Origin: Paraktedonobacter sp039923935
GTDB lineage: Bacteria > Chloroflexota > Ktedonobacteria > Ktedonobacterales > Ktedonobacteraceae
Direction of reading: 5' to 3'
DNA length: 64,000 bases
Assembly: GCA_039923935.1 (NCBI GenBank)
Contig: JBDTBU010000195.1
Coordinates: forward strand, 1 to 64,000
Part shown: piece after piece, positions 19,254-28,960 of the stretch
Position numbering within the stretch: the first letter of the stretch is position 1
Layout: each line of letters starts with the position of its first letter
The notes under the pieces: model-generated
What the model was told of the DNA's origin: nothing
Seen by the model: only the letters and a program-made list of their open reading frames with translations
Databases searched by the model: none
Made by a program: the position numbers and the translations under genes

Positions 19254-19682
19254 ATGCTGGTGCATTTGATGTTGGAGCTTTACGGATGCAGTCGCGAGGT
19301 TTTGAGCAATGAGCCGCTGCTGCGTCGTGTGCTGGACGAGTACCCGGCGCGGGTTGACATGGAAAAGGTTAGCCCAGTCCATCTGTACGATATTGAAACA
19401 TCCAATCCGCTGGACGCGGGTATGTCAGGTTTCGTGGTTATCGCGCAGAGCCATATCAGCATGCATGCCTGGCCCGAATATGGCGAGGTTGACATCGACA
19501 TTTGTTCGTGCAAAGAATTTAGTCAGGAAGATGCCATCGCGTTTGCGAAAAAGATGTTCCAAACCGATGACGTAGAAGCACATTTCATGATCCGCGCGAC
19601 CCGTTCGCTGCGGCCAGAAACCCCTGATCCTGAGCGCTATGAGGCTGCCATGGCCGCACGCATGGTGAAGGCGGTGCGTTAA
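19254..19682 (+). CDS. speH: S-adenosylmethionine decarboxylase proenzyme
   Basis: This enzyme makes decarboxylated SAM, the aminopropyl donor for spermidine. Such proenzymes cut themselves to form a pyruvoyl group. The cleavage serine is S66 in AQSHISMHAWPEYG, with H71 following and C86 in DICSCKEF at the place of the catalytic cysteine. The residue before the serine is Gln65, where most SpeH proteins have Glu. The length of 142 is slightly above the usual 120-130 because of a C-terminal tail. The agmatinase gene follows after 22 bp, so the two form a polyamine operon. No spermidine synthase gene is in the window. Confidence 0.93.
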   Translation: MLVHLMLELYGCSREVLSNEPLLRRVLDEYPARVDMEKVSPVHLYDIETSNPLDAGMSGFVVIAQSHISMHAWPEYGEVDIDICSCKEFSQEDAIAFAKKMFQTDDVEAHFMIRATRSLRPETPDPERYEAAMAARMVKAVR

Positions 19683-19704
19683 GAAGAAAGAAGATTGTGA
19701 TACG

Positions 19705-20595
19705 ATGACCAATTCGTCTGTGACCCAGTTCGGTGCGCCCGATGCGCCATTTTGCGACCCTGCCACCGCGCGTGTGGCGATTATTCCGGCCCCGCTAGAG
19801 TATAGCGTTTGCTATATGACAGGCACCCAACATGGGCCACAGGCGATTTTGGATGCCTCCAGCCAGATGGAACTCTATGACGAAGAACTGGATTGGTGTC
19901 CCATTGAAGTTGGTATCTATACACGTCCGGCGTTAGATTATACAGGCATGAGCCACGCAGCAGCCTTGCAGGCAACTGGCGAGGCCACACGCGAAGCGCT
20001 CGCCCTTGGGCAACTTCCCCTGATCCTTGGTGGTGAACACTCTCTCTCCGCACCTCCTATTGCGGCAGTGCGCAACTATTTTCCCGACCTGACCGTTATA
20101 CATATTGACGCTCACGGCGACTTGCGCGATACCTACGAAGGGACGCGGCTCTCGCATGCCTCTGTCGAACGGCGCGTAGTCGAGATGGGCATTCCGTTGA
20201 CTGAAATTGGCATTCGGAGCTTTAGCCCGGAAGAAGCGGAATTTCTGAAAAGCAAACCAGATGTCGCTATTGTCTGGGGCTATCAGCTTGCCAATGGCAC
20301 AGCCAACATTCCTTGGGAACGCCTGAGCAAGCACACCTATGTCACTATCGATCTGGATGCCTTCGATCCAAGCGAGATGCCCGCCGTTGGCACGCCAGAG
20401 CCAGGTGGACTGCACTGGTATCAACTGCTGAACCTTTTTCGCGACATTTGCCAGCGTACGACGATTGTTGGTATGGATGTGGTAGAACTCTGCCCCATGG
20501 AAGGGCAGACGCGGGCCGACTTCCTGGCCGCGAAGCTGGTGTATAAGATGATTGGCTATCGCTTTCACGCAGAATACGCGCAAAACAAACGCTAG
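19705..20595 (+). CDS. speB: agmatinase
   Basis: This 296-residue ureohydrolase cleaves agmatine to putrescine and urea with a dimanganese centre. The metal motifs are GGEHS, IDAHGDLRD and TIDLDAFDPSEMP. The ending GMDVVELCP is typical of bacterial agmatinases rather than arginases. It follows speH by 22 bp on the same strand. With a spermidine synthase elsewhere the pair would give the arginine-agmatine-putrescine-spermidine route. Confidence 0.92.
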   Translation: MTNSSVTQFGAPDAPFCDPATARVAIIPAPLEYSVCYMTGTQHGPQAILDASSQMELYDEELDWCPIEVGIYTRPALDYTGMSHAAALQATGEATREALALGQLPLILGGEHSLSAPPIAAVRNYFPDLTVIHIDAHGDLRDTYEGTRLSHASVERRVVEMGIPLTEIGIRSFSPEEAEFLKSKPDVAIVWGYQLANGTANIPWERLSKHTYVTIDLDAFDPSEMPAVGTPEPGGLHWYQLLNLFRDICQRTTIVGMDVVELCPMEGQTRADFLAAKLVYKMIGYRFHAEYAQNKR

Positions 20596-20748
20596 TACTG
20601 CTGCATACGCAACCATTCCAGGGCAGGACAAGCTTGTCTTGATCTTTGCCCAGGAATAGTGCCTTGCTCACGTACGGCAACAACTGCATGGTTTTTAGAC
20701 TACCAACTATAATGAGAGTATTACACTATCAAGGATGTTGTATAAACG

Positions 20749-21786
20749 ATGAATAGAGTATCGCTCGTGTATCTATCAAATTTTTGGCAGAATCGTCAGA
20801 TAAATAGCCACATCTCCTGTCGAGCCAGTCTCGTGTTCCTCTGTCTTCTCGCAATGCTGCTGACTGCCTGCGACTGGGGTAATAGCGGCAGTAGTGGTCA
20901 GCACCAAGCGCTACAAACTGATAACGGGAGCACTGTCACCTATAGTACACGCTCCTCAGATGTGTTGGTGCGTTTATTTTATGGTGGTGGCAAGGTTGGT
21001 ACGTTAGAATTGACGCCAGAGATCAGCCTCTACGGAGATGGTATGTTTATCACTGGGCCAAGCTTGCAATTGCGCCAGGGTGGGATCTCAAACGATGATC
21101 TGCAAAACCTGTTGCATACCCTGACTGGCACTGATAATCTGCTTCAATTGCACCGTCAGGTTTTTAACGATATTCCCAATCAGAACGCGGCTCTGCTCCA
21201 GGTCACGCTCAACGACAAGAAGTACCAGTTTGTCTATGGACCGTTCGGCCATCTTCAAGAGGGCAGCCAGGATAGGCATGAGTACCAGCAATTGGGCGAC
21301 GCTATTGGTGCTATCCAGCAGGCACTCAGCCACCCGACGCAAGCCTATACCTCGCCACAGAGCGCCCTGTTGGTGCATCAGACCTTCCGCGAGGATTTTA
21401 CCGAGAATCAGAATCAGACTATTCCGCGCTGGACGCTCAGCAGGACACTGAACTTGGCACACGCGGCTATCTACGAGTGCGGGGTGGTTCCAGCCGATTT
21501 TACTAGTCCGAACTTGGACCTTGGCTGCCTGAACTACACTATTCCTCAACTCGCGATCTTGCTTGACCAGCAAAATAGCAACCTGGTTGAAAATCTGTTA
21601 CATGGCACGCCGCAACAGATGTTTCTCGAAAATAACGACTATTATATTGTGATGCTACGCCCGCTCTTGCCTGACGAGCTAGCGCAGCACCACGTAGCTA
21701 TGTACGGCAACAATAACCAGGACTATACACCCGTCCCGTTGAAAAGCGGGCCTATTCCCGTGCCAACAGTCACCCCCAGAGCTTGA
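20749..21786 (+). CDS. putative lipoprotein, unknown function
   Basis: This 345-residue protein has an N-terminal hydrophobic helix ending in the lipobox LLTAC (Cys at about 41), so it should be lipid-anchored and face outward. The first 25 residues before the helix are longer than in a normal signal peptide, and a later start is possible. The body is Gln/Asn-rich with no enzyme motif that I recognise. The C-terminus is Pro-rich (GPIPVPTVTP). It stands alone, convergent with the molybdoenzyme gene. Confidence 0.75.
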   Translation: MNRVSLVYLSNFWQNRQINSHISCRASLVFLCLLAMLLTACDWGNSGSSGQHQALQTDNGSTVTYSTRSSDVLVRLFYGGGKVGTLELTPEISLYGDGMFITGPSLQLRQGGISNDDLQNLLHTLTGTDNLLQLHRQVFNDIPNQNAALLQVTLNDKKYQFVYGPFGHLQEGSQDRHEYQQLGDAIGAIQQALSHPTQAYTSPQSALLVHQTFREDFTENQNQTIPRWTLSRTLNLAHAAIYECGVVPADFTSPNLDLGCLNYTIPQLAILLDQQNSNLVENLLHGTPQQMFLENNDYYIVMLRPLLPDELAQHHVAMYGNNNQDYTPVPLKSGPIPVPTVTPRA

Positions 21787-21810
21787 GAACACAGCAGAAT
21801 GGGCCAAGTC

Positions 21811-24150
21811 TTATCTGTGCATTGCCAGCCAAACCTTCTCAGGGGTCAAAGGCATGTCCAAGGCTGTGACACCCAGGGGTGCCAGCGCGTCAAGCACGGC
21901 GTTTGTGATCGCTGTCGGTGCACCAATACAGCCAGCTTCGCCGACGCCTTTGGCACCAAGAATGTTGCGCGGGCTGGGTGTCTCGGTATGGCTCAACTCA
22001 AAGTTGGGTAGCTCTGTGGCGAGCGGGAGCGCATAATCCATCAACGTGCCACTGAGTACCTGCCCACCCTCAGCGTAGAGAACCTGTTCGTACAGCGCCT
22101 GCCCTATACCTTGCGCCAGGGCGCCGTGCAACTGACTCTCTACCAGCATAGGCACGATGACGCACCCGCAATCATCAACTCCTATGTAGCGCTGTACCTT
22201 GACTTCACCTGTCTCAGCATCTACTTTTACAACAGCGAGATGCGCTCCAAAGGGATATGCTAAGTCCTCCGGCTCAAATCCTTGCATACTGCACAATCCC
22301 TGAAGCAGTTCGTTGCGCAAGACTTCCGGGTATTGTTCTTTTTGCACGACATCTTCAGCGATCCCTGCCAATTGGCCCAATGTGTAGAATTTGCCCGGTA
22401 CGCCTGTCACCTGCACACGGCCAGCGGAGAGTTCAAGGTCGCTTTCGGCTGCCTCCAACAAGTGTGCGGCCAGGAGTAGCGCCTTCTTCTTTACATCGCG
22501 TGCCGAAAGAGTAATTGCGCTCCCGCCAACCGCCATGCTGCGACTGCCAAACGTACCAACCGAGTGGGTATTTGGGCTATCAGCAATGATCACCTCGACC
22601 TGTTCGATTGGCACTGCAAACTCAGCAGCGACGAGATACGCAAAAGCCGTCACATGGCCCTGCCCACTGTCAACCGAAGCCGTCTCCACCACAATCTTGC
22701 CCTCTGGGGTGATATGGGTCTGAGCGGTATCGGGGCGTCCACTCAGACCTTGTCCGCCAGAGGCACAGCTCTCGACATAAAAAGAGAGGCCAATTCCGAT
22801 ATGCTGACCTTGTTGACGTAAACGTACCTGCTCAGCCCGCAATGCCGGATAGTCCGCCTTTTCCAGTAAGAGATCGAGTGCCTGGGTATAATCGCCTGAA
22901 TCGTAGATTGTTCCTGTTGCTGTTGTGTAGGGGAATGCTTCTGGTGCTATAAAATTGCGTCTACGCACCTCTACAGGATCGATCCCTAATTCATGTGCGA
23001 TAGCCTCAATTGTGCGCTCGATAAAATAACTTGCCTCTGGCCGCCCGGCTCCGCGATAGGCACCAGTCGGGGCAGCACTTGTTTTGACCCCTTTCAGAAT
23101 CGTTTTAATTGCAGGAATAGCATAGGTGCCAGAGATCATCGAGACCGTCGATGACGCACTGAGCAGGCTTACATCGCTGGGATAGCCACCAAGGTCCGCA
23201 CAAACTTCGGCCTTCAACCCAATAATCGTGCCGTCCTTGCGCACAGCGGCCTGCATATCGGCAATCATGCCACGTCCATGACCCATCGAGACCATGTTTT
23301 CTGTACGACCCTCTAGCCAGCGCACAGGACGTTGCAAGGTATGTGCCAGGAAAGCTGTGATAGCCTCTTCGCCACACATCCGTGTCTTGCCACCAAAGGC
23401 TCCGCCTACATTGGGAATGGTAATCGAGATGTTGGTCGGTGGAATGTACAGAATGAGCGCCAGTTGCAGACGAGCGAGCGGGATGGATTGGCTGGAAACC
23501 CAGACGGAGAGCGTGCCATCGGCATGTCCTTCGGCAAGGATCGCCCGACATTCCATCGGTACGGGAGCTAGGCGCGGCTGGATCAGACGCACGGATACCA
23601 CTGCATCAGCCTGCGCAAAACTCGCTTCGACATCACCAGTTCCACCCTCCTGCACAATGGCGATGTTCCCATGCTCATCGAACAAAGCGGGTGCATCGCG
23701 GTGTAGAGCAGCCTCTAGCCCGGCTACAGACGGCAGTACTTCGTAGTCAACCTCAATCAGATCGGCGGCATCCTTCGCGCTTGCCTCACTCTCGGCCACA
23801 ACAGCAGCTACTGGCTCACCCATAAAATGCACCGTGCCGTCCGCGAGACATGGTTGAGGTGTCCATGACGAACGTGGGTCTAAGCCCGTCAGCAGTCCAC
23901 CCAGGTGACGCACCTCGGCTGCTGTCACCACCATCACCACACCAGGATGGGTCTGGGCCGAACTTACGTCAATATCCACAATACGGGCATGGGGATACGG
24001 ACTGTAGACAAAACTGGTGTAGAGCATGCCTGGCCGACGCATATCTCCGACATACTGACCCTGGCCAGTTATCAAAGCGAGGTCTTCGCGACGACGCAGC
24101 TTCTCTGCTCGTGCTGGTTTCTGTTGGGTTGTACTTTGGTTGTCACTCAA
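21811..24150 (-). CDS. xanthine dehydrogenase-family molybdopterin-binding subunit (CoxL form II-like)
   Basis: This is a 779-residue large subunit of a molybdenum hydroxylase. Key motifs are NVGGAFGGK near the cofactor and AYRGAGRPEASYF, the form II version of the loop that in true CO dehydrogenase (form I) reads AYRCSFR. GAKGVGEAG near the C-terminus contains the catalytic Glu. So CO oxidation is unlikely; an aldehyde or N-heterocycle is a better guess for the substrate. The FAD and 2Fe-2S subunits that normally accompany it are not adjacent. The gene faces away from the 538-bp stretch at 24151-24688. Confidence 0.92.
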   Translation of the reverse strand: MSDNQSTTQQKPARAEKLRRREDLALITGQGQYVGDMRRPGMLYTSFVYSPYPHARIVDIDVSSAQTHPGVVMVVTAAEVRHLGGLLTGLDPRSSWTPQPCLADGTVHFMGEPVAAVVAESEASAKDAADLIEVDYEVLPSVAGLEAALHRDAPALFDEHGNIAIVQEGGTGDVEASFAQADAVVSVRLIQPRLAPVPMECRAILAEGHADGTLSVWVSSQSIPLARLQLALILYIPPTNISITIPNVGGAFGGKTRMCGEEAITAFLAHTLQRPVRWLEGRTENMVSMGHGRGMIADMQAAVRKDGTIIGLKAEVCADLGGYPSDVSLLSASSTVSMISGTYAIPAIKTILKGVKTSAAPTGAYRGAGRPEASYFIERTIEAIAHELGIDPVEVRRRNFIAPEAFPYTTATGTIYDSGDYTQALDLLLEKADYPALRAEQVRLRQQGQHIGIGLSFYVESCASGGQGLSGRPDTAQTHITPEGKIVVETASVDSGQGHVTAFAYLVAAEFAVPIEQVEVIIADSPNTHSVGTFGSRSMAVGGSAITLSARDVKKKALLLAAHLLEAAESDLELSAGRVQVTGVPGKFYTLGQLAGIAEDVVQKEQYPEVLRNELLQGLCSMQGFEPEDLAYPFGAHLAVVKVDAETGEVKVQRYIGVDDCGCVIVPMLVESQLHGALAQGIGQALYEQVLYAEGGQVLSGTLMDYALPLATELPNFELSHTETPSPRNILGAKGVGEAGCIGAPTAITNAVLDALAPLGVTALDMPLTPEKVWLAMHR

Positions 24151-24688
24151 AATAGTGGTCCCCCTTTGTCAGGATACAAAAAACGCTTGATGAAGGGTAT
24201 CTTGTGGCCTGCTTGCAGAGAAACTCGCCCGGAGTAAAAAATATCTTCCAGACAAGTTTCACTTTTTTACTCGAAATACAGTTTTGCTGGAACCCGATAC
24301 TCCAAAGATTGATGGATATGGCACTTTAAGGTACTGGCAAGATGCGTGCATCTGTGGTCAAAACACCTAATCCACCATAAAATACGGAATAACAGCGTCT
24401 CTACTATAGTTACGGCCTTTCGTTATAACGCGAGATTATCGCGTAAAACAGGCAGTATCGGAGCATGTCTGTTGATTTTACACGATAATGCATTAATAAG
24501 AGATAAACCCCCGCAACCATAGTAATGATGCTGTTGATCTGCGTCATGCTCACTCATCTCTTAAGCACACTACAATGCTAAAATACCTCACCATAACAAA
24601 AGTCCGTAATCATAGATGGGACACCATTGATCTGCGTCAGGTTTTTGCGGAACCCCAAGCGAACATTGGCTTCTGCAAGAGCGGCTTT
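24151..24688. other. gene-free stretch between molybdoenzyme and hydrolase genes
   Basis: I find no gene here. It is AT-rich and should hold the promoter of the molybdoenzyme gene near 24160-24450. The 13-mer TTGATCTGCGTCA occurs twice, at 24534-24546 and 24627-24639, and may be a binding site or an old duplication. Confidence 0.5.
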
Positions 24689-25447
24689 TTAGGCGCTATG
24701 CTGTTTGATAAAGGCCAGTACCTTGCTCCATGCGTCGGTTGAAGCCTCGGCATACTCGGTGGCGCGGCGGTCAAAGAAGCTGTGGGGTGCGCCCTCGTAA
24801 ATCACGATCTCGTGCTCTACGCCCGCTTGATCCAGATTGGTGTCGAGAGTGTGCACCTGCTCAACTGGGATACCCTGGTCAGCGCCGCCAAACAGGCCCA
24901 GGAAGGGATTGTGTACATGCACCGACTCATCCAGTACAGTGCCATTGCTGCCAGGGAACTGACGAGCCAGGCCAGCGTAGAAGCCAATCGCACCAGCTAA
25001 TTTGAGGTCTTGGGTACTCGACAGAATTGAGAGGCTACCGCCCATACAGAAGCCCATGATAAAGGTTGATTTGCCTGTCGGCAGATGGCCCAGTGTGGCT
25101 TTGATGTCGGCGAGCAGGCCAGGGAATTGGAGTTGCTGGACATGCGGCCAGAACTCGAATGCATCGTTGCGCTCGGTTAGCCCGGCGGTGCGCCCGAAAT
25201 AGTCGAAAGCCAGGGCTGTCACGCCGATTTCCGCGAACCGCAGGGCCAGCTCTTTGTAGAACTGATGTAGCCCGCGTATATCGGGATAGAGCACAATCTG
25301 AGCGCCGCTCGCCTGCTCCTGCGCGGGGCGTGCCAGGTATGCTGCGAACTGATTGCCGTCTGTGGCTGTCAACACGAGATCCTCGCCATGCGCCTGCCCA
25401 TTCGCGCCTGGTGGCATAGGCGGACGTGCATTATCATCGTAACACAT
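24689..25447 (-). CDS. dienelactone hydrolase family protein
   Basis: This 252-residue alpha/beta hydrolase is of the dienelactone hydrolase (carboxymethylenebutenolidase) family. The nucleophile lies in GFCMGG, where the Cys replaces the usual Ser as in the type enzyme, and the catalytic His is in GAPHSFFDR. An Asp acid is likely in LFGGADQGIP. The N-terminal 20 residues (MCYDDNARPPMPPGANG) are a short extension. It is probably cytoplasmic, acting on small esters or lactones. It stands alone and is divergent from the pentapeptide gene. Confidence 0.9.
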   Translation of the reverse strand: MCYDDNARPPMPPGANGQAHGEDLVLTATDGNQFAAYLARPAQEQASGAQIVLYPDIRGLHQFYKELALRFAEIGVTALAFDYFGRTAGLTERNDAFEFWPHVQQLQFPGLLADIKATLGHLPTGKSTFIMGFCMGGSLSILSSTQDLKLAGAIGFYAGLARQFPGSNGTVLDESVHVHNPFLGLFGGADQGIPVEQVHTLDTNLDQAGVEHEIVIYEGAPHSFFDRRATEYAEASTDAWSKVLAFIKQHSA

Positions 25448-25618
25448 TGATTGTTTGTCCTTTCACTTGTAGATGTTTCATTATCATATTCCATGATCGC
25501 ACACAGGTGCAAATGTTGTGAGCTTGAAAGAAAAAAGAAAGTATTTTTTTGACAGGAAATGTGCGAGGCGCTATCATAAGAAAACGAATATATTGAGCAT
25601 ACATATGAGAAAGTAATT

Positions 25619-26305
25619 ATGCAAAGTAAACCACAGAGATCTATCCAGCCACCCAAAGCGCCAGTGCTGCCCAGAAAGTTCCTGGGGCGTACATTGCCTG
25701 GGGAACAACTGGCGGCCTATGGGCGATACGGTCAGTTGAGTCTCGCACGTGAGCAGTTCAGCGGCCAACTTGCCGAACGGCTCTCGTTCGAGGAGACGCT
25801 TTTGAAGCAGGTTAGCCTGCACGCAACTGAGTTAGCGCACGCACGCATCGGCGATAGCCGTTTGAGCGAGTGCGATCTGGCCAATGCTAGCTGGTTCCAG
25901 GCCGATTTTGCCCGCGTCGAAATGCTCAACTGTCGCCTAACCGGTTTTCGCGCCATCGAATCGCGTTGGCAGGATGTGCTTTTTAAGGACTGTCAGGCGT
26001 CGCTGGCGCAGTTTCGCTTCGCCGTCTTCAAAACAGCCCGTTTCGAGCACTGCGATCTCAGCGACGCCGATTTCCAGGGCGCGGACCTCACTGGCGTCGT
26101 CTTTGCCGATTGTGACCTCAGCCGCGCAGAGATGTCCGGGGCGAAGCTGGCAGGCGCGGACCTGCGCGGCTGCACACTCGATGGCGTGCACGCTGGCCTG
26201 AGCGAGTTGCGCGGCGCGGTGATTGATCCCTCACAAGCCCTGGCTCTGGTGCAAGCTTTTGGAATAGTGGTTGAATGGGCTGGGCAGGGTGCCAGCGAGA
26301 TGTAG
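25619..26305 (+). CDS. pentapeptide-repeat protein
   Basis: This 228-residue protein consists of A(D/N)LXX-type repeats from about 70 to 200, for example LSDADFQGADLTGVVFADCDL. That predicts a right-handed beta-helix about eight coils long. Relatives include DNA-mimicking gyrase-protecting proteins (Qnr, MfpA). It has the usual Qnr-like spacing but there is no direct evidence that it confers resistance. The N-terminal 60 residues are non-repetitive. Confidence 0.88.
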   Translation: MQSKPQRSIQPPKAPVLPRKFLGRTLPGEQLAAYGRYGQLSLAREQFSGQLAERLSFEETLLKQVSLHATELAHARIGDSRLSECDLANASWFQADFARVEMLNCRLTGFRAIESRWQDVLFKDCQASLAQFRFAVFKTARFEHCDLSDADFQGADLTGVVFADCDLSRAEMSGAKLAGADLRGCTLDGVHAGLSELRGAVIDPSQALALVQAFGIVVEWAGQGASEM

Positions 26306-26309
26306 GAGC

Positions 26310-27473
26310 TTATGGCCCCTGGCGTATCTGAATATTCCCACTATCGGTCTTTACCGTTGTCGGTGCCCCACGGCCTGTCTGCGTGGAAAAATCGCTGGTA
26401 GAACTGCCTGTTCCAGGATCGATGTGGAGTTGTATGGCGGTATCGCTGGGCAGGGCGAGATCGATTTCTCCACTTGTGCTCGTAAAAGTATAGTTTCCCT
26501 GTGGGTCTAGTAGCCCAACCATCATAATGCTTGCTTCTGTCTGGGCCTGAATCTGGCCTTGCCCACTCAGGTTGACCTGTTGTAATGCAATTGAGCCGTT
26601 ATTGCCGGTAACGACGTATTTTCCACTGAGCGAGCTATTGACAATACGCACATCTCCTTGCGTCGAGGAAATGTTGGACTGGCCGCTAATGGTATCGTTG
26701 TTCATGGTAATTGAGCGGTCAGCCTGGAGATTGACCTGCCCATGTATCCCGTCAATCTCGATATTGCCACTGCTTGTACCCAGGTTGAGGGCAATGTTCT
26801 GCGGCAGAGCAATATCCAGCAAGACGGGATTGCCATCGGTGGGAGGGTTCACCTTGATGGTCAAAGTGCCGTCGCTGCCCTGCGAAAATTGCAACGGGTC
26901 TGACACCGAGCTGTCGCTTAATGCCTGAATTTGGCTCTGTGTGCCGGGCACGCCGCCATGTACGTGAATGGAGCCGCTGGGATCATCGATTTTCACGGTT
27001 GAGGTATGCGCCATATCGTAGCCATACGAGTGCATGACGATCTGCGACCCCGATCTCCCTGTGTTAAACGCGTGATTCTCTCCCTCAAACGCATGGTTCC
27101 CTTTTACGAATGCATGGCTCTCTTTCACCGACGCCTGGTCCTGCCCTGCCACCATTGCCATCGCCCCAAGCAGAACCGGAACTAAGCAGATCAGGGCAAC
27201 AATCACTACCAGCCAGGGCCAGAGCGGTCGTCGCGTGCGAGATTGTACAGCTATTTTGTCTTGATAAGAGGGCATCTGGTGATGGGCTGCTGGATGTTGT
27301 TGCCCCTGATACCCTTGCTTATAAGAAGCGCCGCGCTCATCCAGCTTATGCTCTTCCGCCAGCCGCTCATGTTGTAGAGCATTGTCAGGTTGGGGGATAG
27401 CGTGTGCTTGCGCAGCCAACTGCGCAGAGGGTTGCCAATCTGGATTGGCAAACTGCATTTCTTGTTCATTCAT
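26310..27473 (-). CDS. membrane-anchored DUF4097-like adhesin-type protein
   Basis: This 387-residue protein has a Gln- and His-rich cytoplasmic N-terminus (about 1-85) and one transmembrane helix (about 87-110). A small repeat follows in the linker (SHAF, NHAF, NHAF at 7-8 residue spacing). The outside domain of about 230 residues carries regular short beta-strand repeats such as IDGIHGQVNLQADRSI and SSTQGDVRIVNSSLSG, the pattern of the DUF4097 'putative adhesin' beta-solenoid. It ends 5 bp from the convergent pentapeptide gene. The function is unknown. Confidence 0.82.
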   Translation of the reverse strand: MNEQEMQFANPDWQPSAQLAAQAHAIPQPDNALQHERLAEEHKLDERGASYKQGYQGQQHPAAHHQMPSYQDKIAVQSRTRRPLWPWLVVIVALICLVPVLLGAMAMVAGQDQASVKESHAFVKGNHAFEGENHAFNTGRSGSQIVMHSYGYDMAHTSTVKIDDPSGSIHVHGGVPGTQSQIQALSDSSVSDPLQFSQGSDGTLTIKVNPPTDGNPVLLDIALPQNIALNLGTSSGNIEIDGIHGQVNLQADRSITMNNDTISGQSNISSTQGDVRIVNSSLSGKYVVTGNNGSIALQQVNLSGQGQIQAQTEASIMMVGLLDPQGNYTFTSTSGEIDLALPSDTAIQLHIDPGTGSSTSDFSTQTGRGAPTTVKTDSGNIQIRQGP

Positions 27474-27537
27474 CGTTCACTCGTTTCTGCTGTTTTTGCA
27501 TGTATTTGCTCTCAAAAATGATCTTTACTCCTCTTGA

Positions 27538-27576
27538 GAAGGTGCAGCAATGATCTCAACACTTTGCTGCATCTTC
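27538..27576. promoter_or_regulatory. inverted repeat upstream of the DUF4097 gene
   Basis: GAAGGTGCAGCAA and TTGCTGCATCTTC pair over 13 bp with one mismatch around a 13-nt spacer. It lies 65 bp upstream of the minus-strand DUF4097 gene, in the divergent space with the lipoprotein gene, and could be an operator. Confidence 0.45.
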
Positions 27577-27762
27577 CCGTGTGGGAGCGAGATGTTGTTG
27601 ACCTTGTACCGTTGCTTTGAATATCTCTGTCTATAGAAAATATATCTCTCGTAGACAAAGCAGCAACTCAACCATGATAGTTTGCCCTCAGAACATGAAA
27701 AATTTGCTTCTATCTATTTGTATGCAGAAGTATACTGAAAGGTAGGAGCAAATTATTATGGG

Positions 27763-27999
27763 TTGCCAGTGTCCCGGCAAAAGCTGGGGTCTGCGCCCAT
27801 GCGGGGAAAGTGTGTGGTAGCAGGTATTCAACATCGCTTTACTAGAGCAGATCTATCCTACTACTGTGACCTTTATTCCTCTCTGCATTGCACGACTTTC
27901 GTTCTGTCCTGCATTCCTTTGCGTCCCGATGAAGCACACGCTCCTGCTTTGTCTGGCAGATTGGGCCGCCGAGAGGAGGCCCGGACAGGAGGAACAATC
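27763..27999 (+). other. GC-rich leader before the lipoprotein gene
   Basis: About 240 bp lie in front of a strong AGGAGG site and the start at 28000. The frame is open here but the codons do not resemble a protein family, so I read it as an untranslated leader. GGGCC-GCCGAGAGGA-GGCCC (27963-27982) is a short hairpin just before the ribosome site. No riboswitch class is recognised. Confidence 0.35.
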
Positions 28000-28944
28000 A
28001 TGAAAGGAATTTCTATGCTTAACAGACATTTCACGGAAAGAAAAATGTATGTGTTCGCAGTGTTGGCTGTACTGGCGCTGCTACTTCTCGCTGGATGTGG
28101 CAATAGCACCTCGGCATCGCCAGCATCTTCGTCATCTTCAACTACTTCGTCACAGAATGTTTCGGTCAATACAGTTGTTACCGTGACGACGACTCCGAGT
28201 AGCGGCGATTCTGCTCAGGCTACTTTGAAACACATGCCTACAGGTACCGCCAATCTCAGTTGGGATCACACGACGAAGATGTTGACAGTTCAGGTGATGT
28301 TGACAGGTCTTGCTCCCAATAGCACCCATCCGAATCATATTCACGACGGAAGCTGTGCTAACCAGGGAAAGGTGCTCTATCCATTGAGCAACCTTGTGGC
28401 CGACGCTCACGGTGTAGCGAATGCCACCTCAAAAATTGCGTTGCCGAATGGTATCCCCGCCAAAGGGATTTATCTGAACGTTCACAATGGTCCTGGCCTC
28501 GCGCCTGCCGATCAATTTTTGCCGATTGTGTGTAGCGATATCACCAACCATGATACCTCGCTCAGAAGTAGCCAGGTCGTCCAGCTTGCGCTTCAGTCTG
28601 CTCCAAATAGCAGCCAGAACGAAGATGCGAGCGGCGTGGTCCACTTGAGCATATCAGGGCACACCCTCAAGGTGCAATTGGAGATAAGCGGCCTGGAGCC
28701 ACATAGCCAACACGCGGCCCATATCCACGCTGGTAGCTGTGCCAGCCAGGGTGCGGTTCTCTATCCTTTGGAGGTGGTCAAAGCCGACGCTGCTGGCAAA
28801 GCCACAGTGACGACGACGATTCAGAATGTGACAGCGATCCCTTCCACCGGTTGGTATGTCAATGTGCATCGCAGCACCGATCTCTCTACCCAGACCGGTT
28901 TTGATCCCACCAGTTGCGGCGATGTGACTCTGAACCGCGTATAA
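28000..28944 (+). CDS. lipoprotein with two CHRD-like domains
   Basis: This protein of about 314 residues starts at the ATG at 28000, 7 nt after AGGAGG. A signal peptide ends in the lipobox LLLLAGC, followed by a Ser/Thr linker. Two related domains follow. The first has HPNHIHDGSCANQG and GIYLNVHNG; the second has HAAHIHAGSCASQG and GWYVNVHRS. Paired His and Cys residues in such repeats suggest CHRD or Cu/Zn superoxide-dismutase-like beta domains. Whether a metal is bound is not shown. It is extracellular and membrane-anchored. A terminator hairpin follows the stop. Confidence 0.82.
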   Translation: MKGISMLNRHFTERKMYVFAVLAVLALLLLAGCGNSTSASPASSSSSTTSSQNVSVNTVVTVTTTPSSGDSAQATLKHMPTGTANLSWDHTTKMLTVQVMLTGLAPNSTHPNHIHDGSCANQGKVLYPLSNLVADAHGVANATSKIALPNGIPAKGIYLNVHNGPGLAPADQFLPIVCSDITNHDTSLRSSQVVQLALQSAPNSSQNEDASGVVHLSISGHTLKVQLEISGLEPHSQHAAHIHAGSCASQGAVLYPLEVVKADAAGKATVTTTIQNVTAIPSTGWYVNVHRSTDLSTQTGFDPTSCGDVTLNRV

Positions 28945-28960
28945 TATTCTCTTCTTATAT

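Noticed and set aside
21811..24150. Aerobic CO dehydrogenase large subunit
   Set aside because: The active-site loop is AYRGAGR, not AYRCSFR, so true CO oxidation is unlikely.
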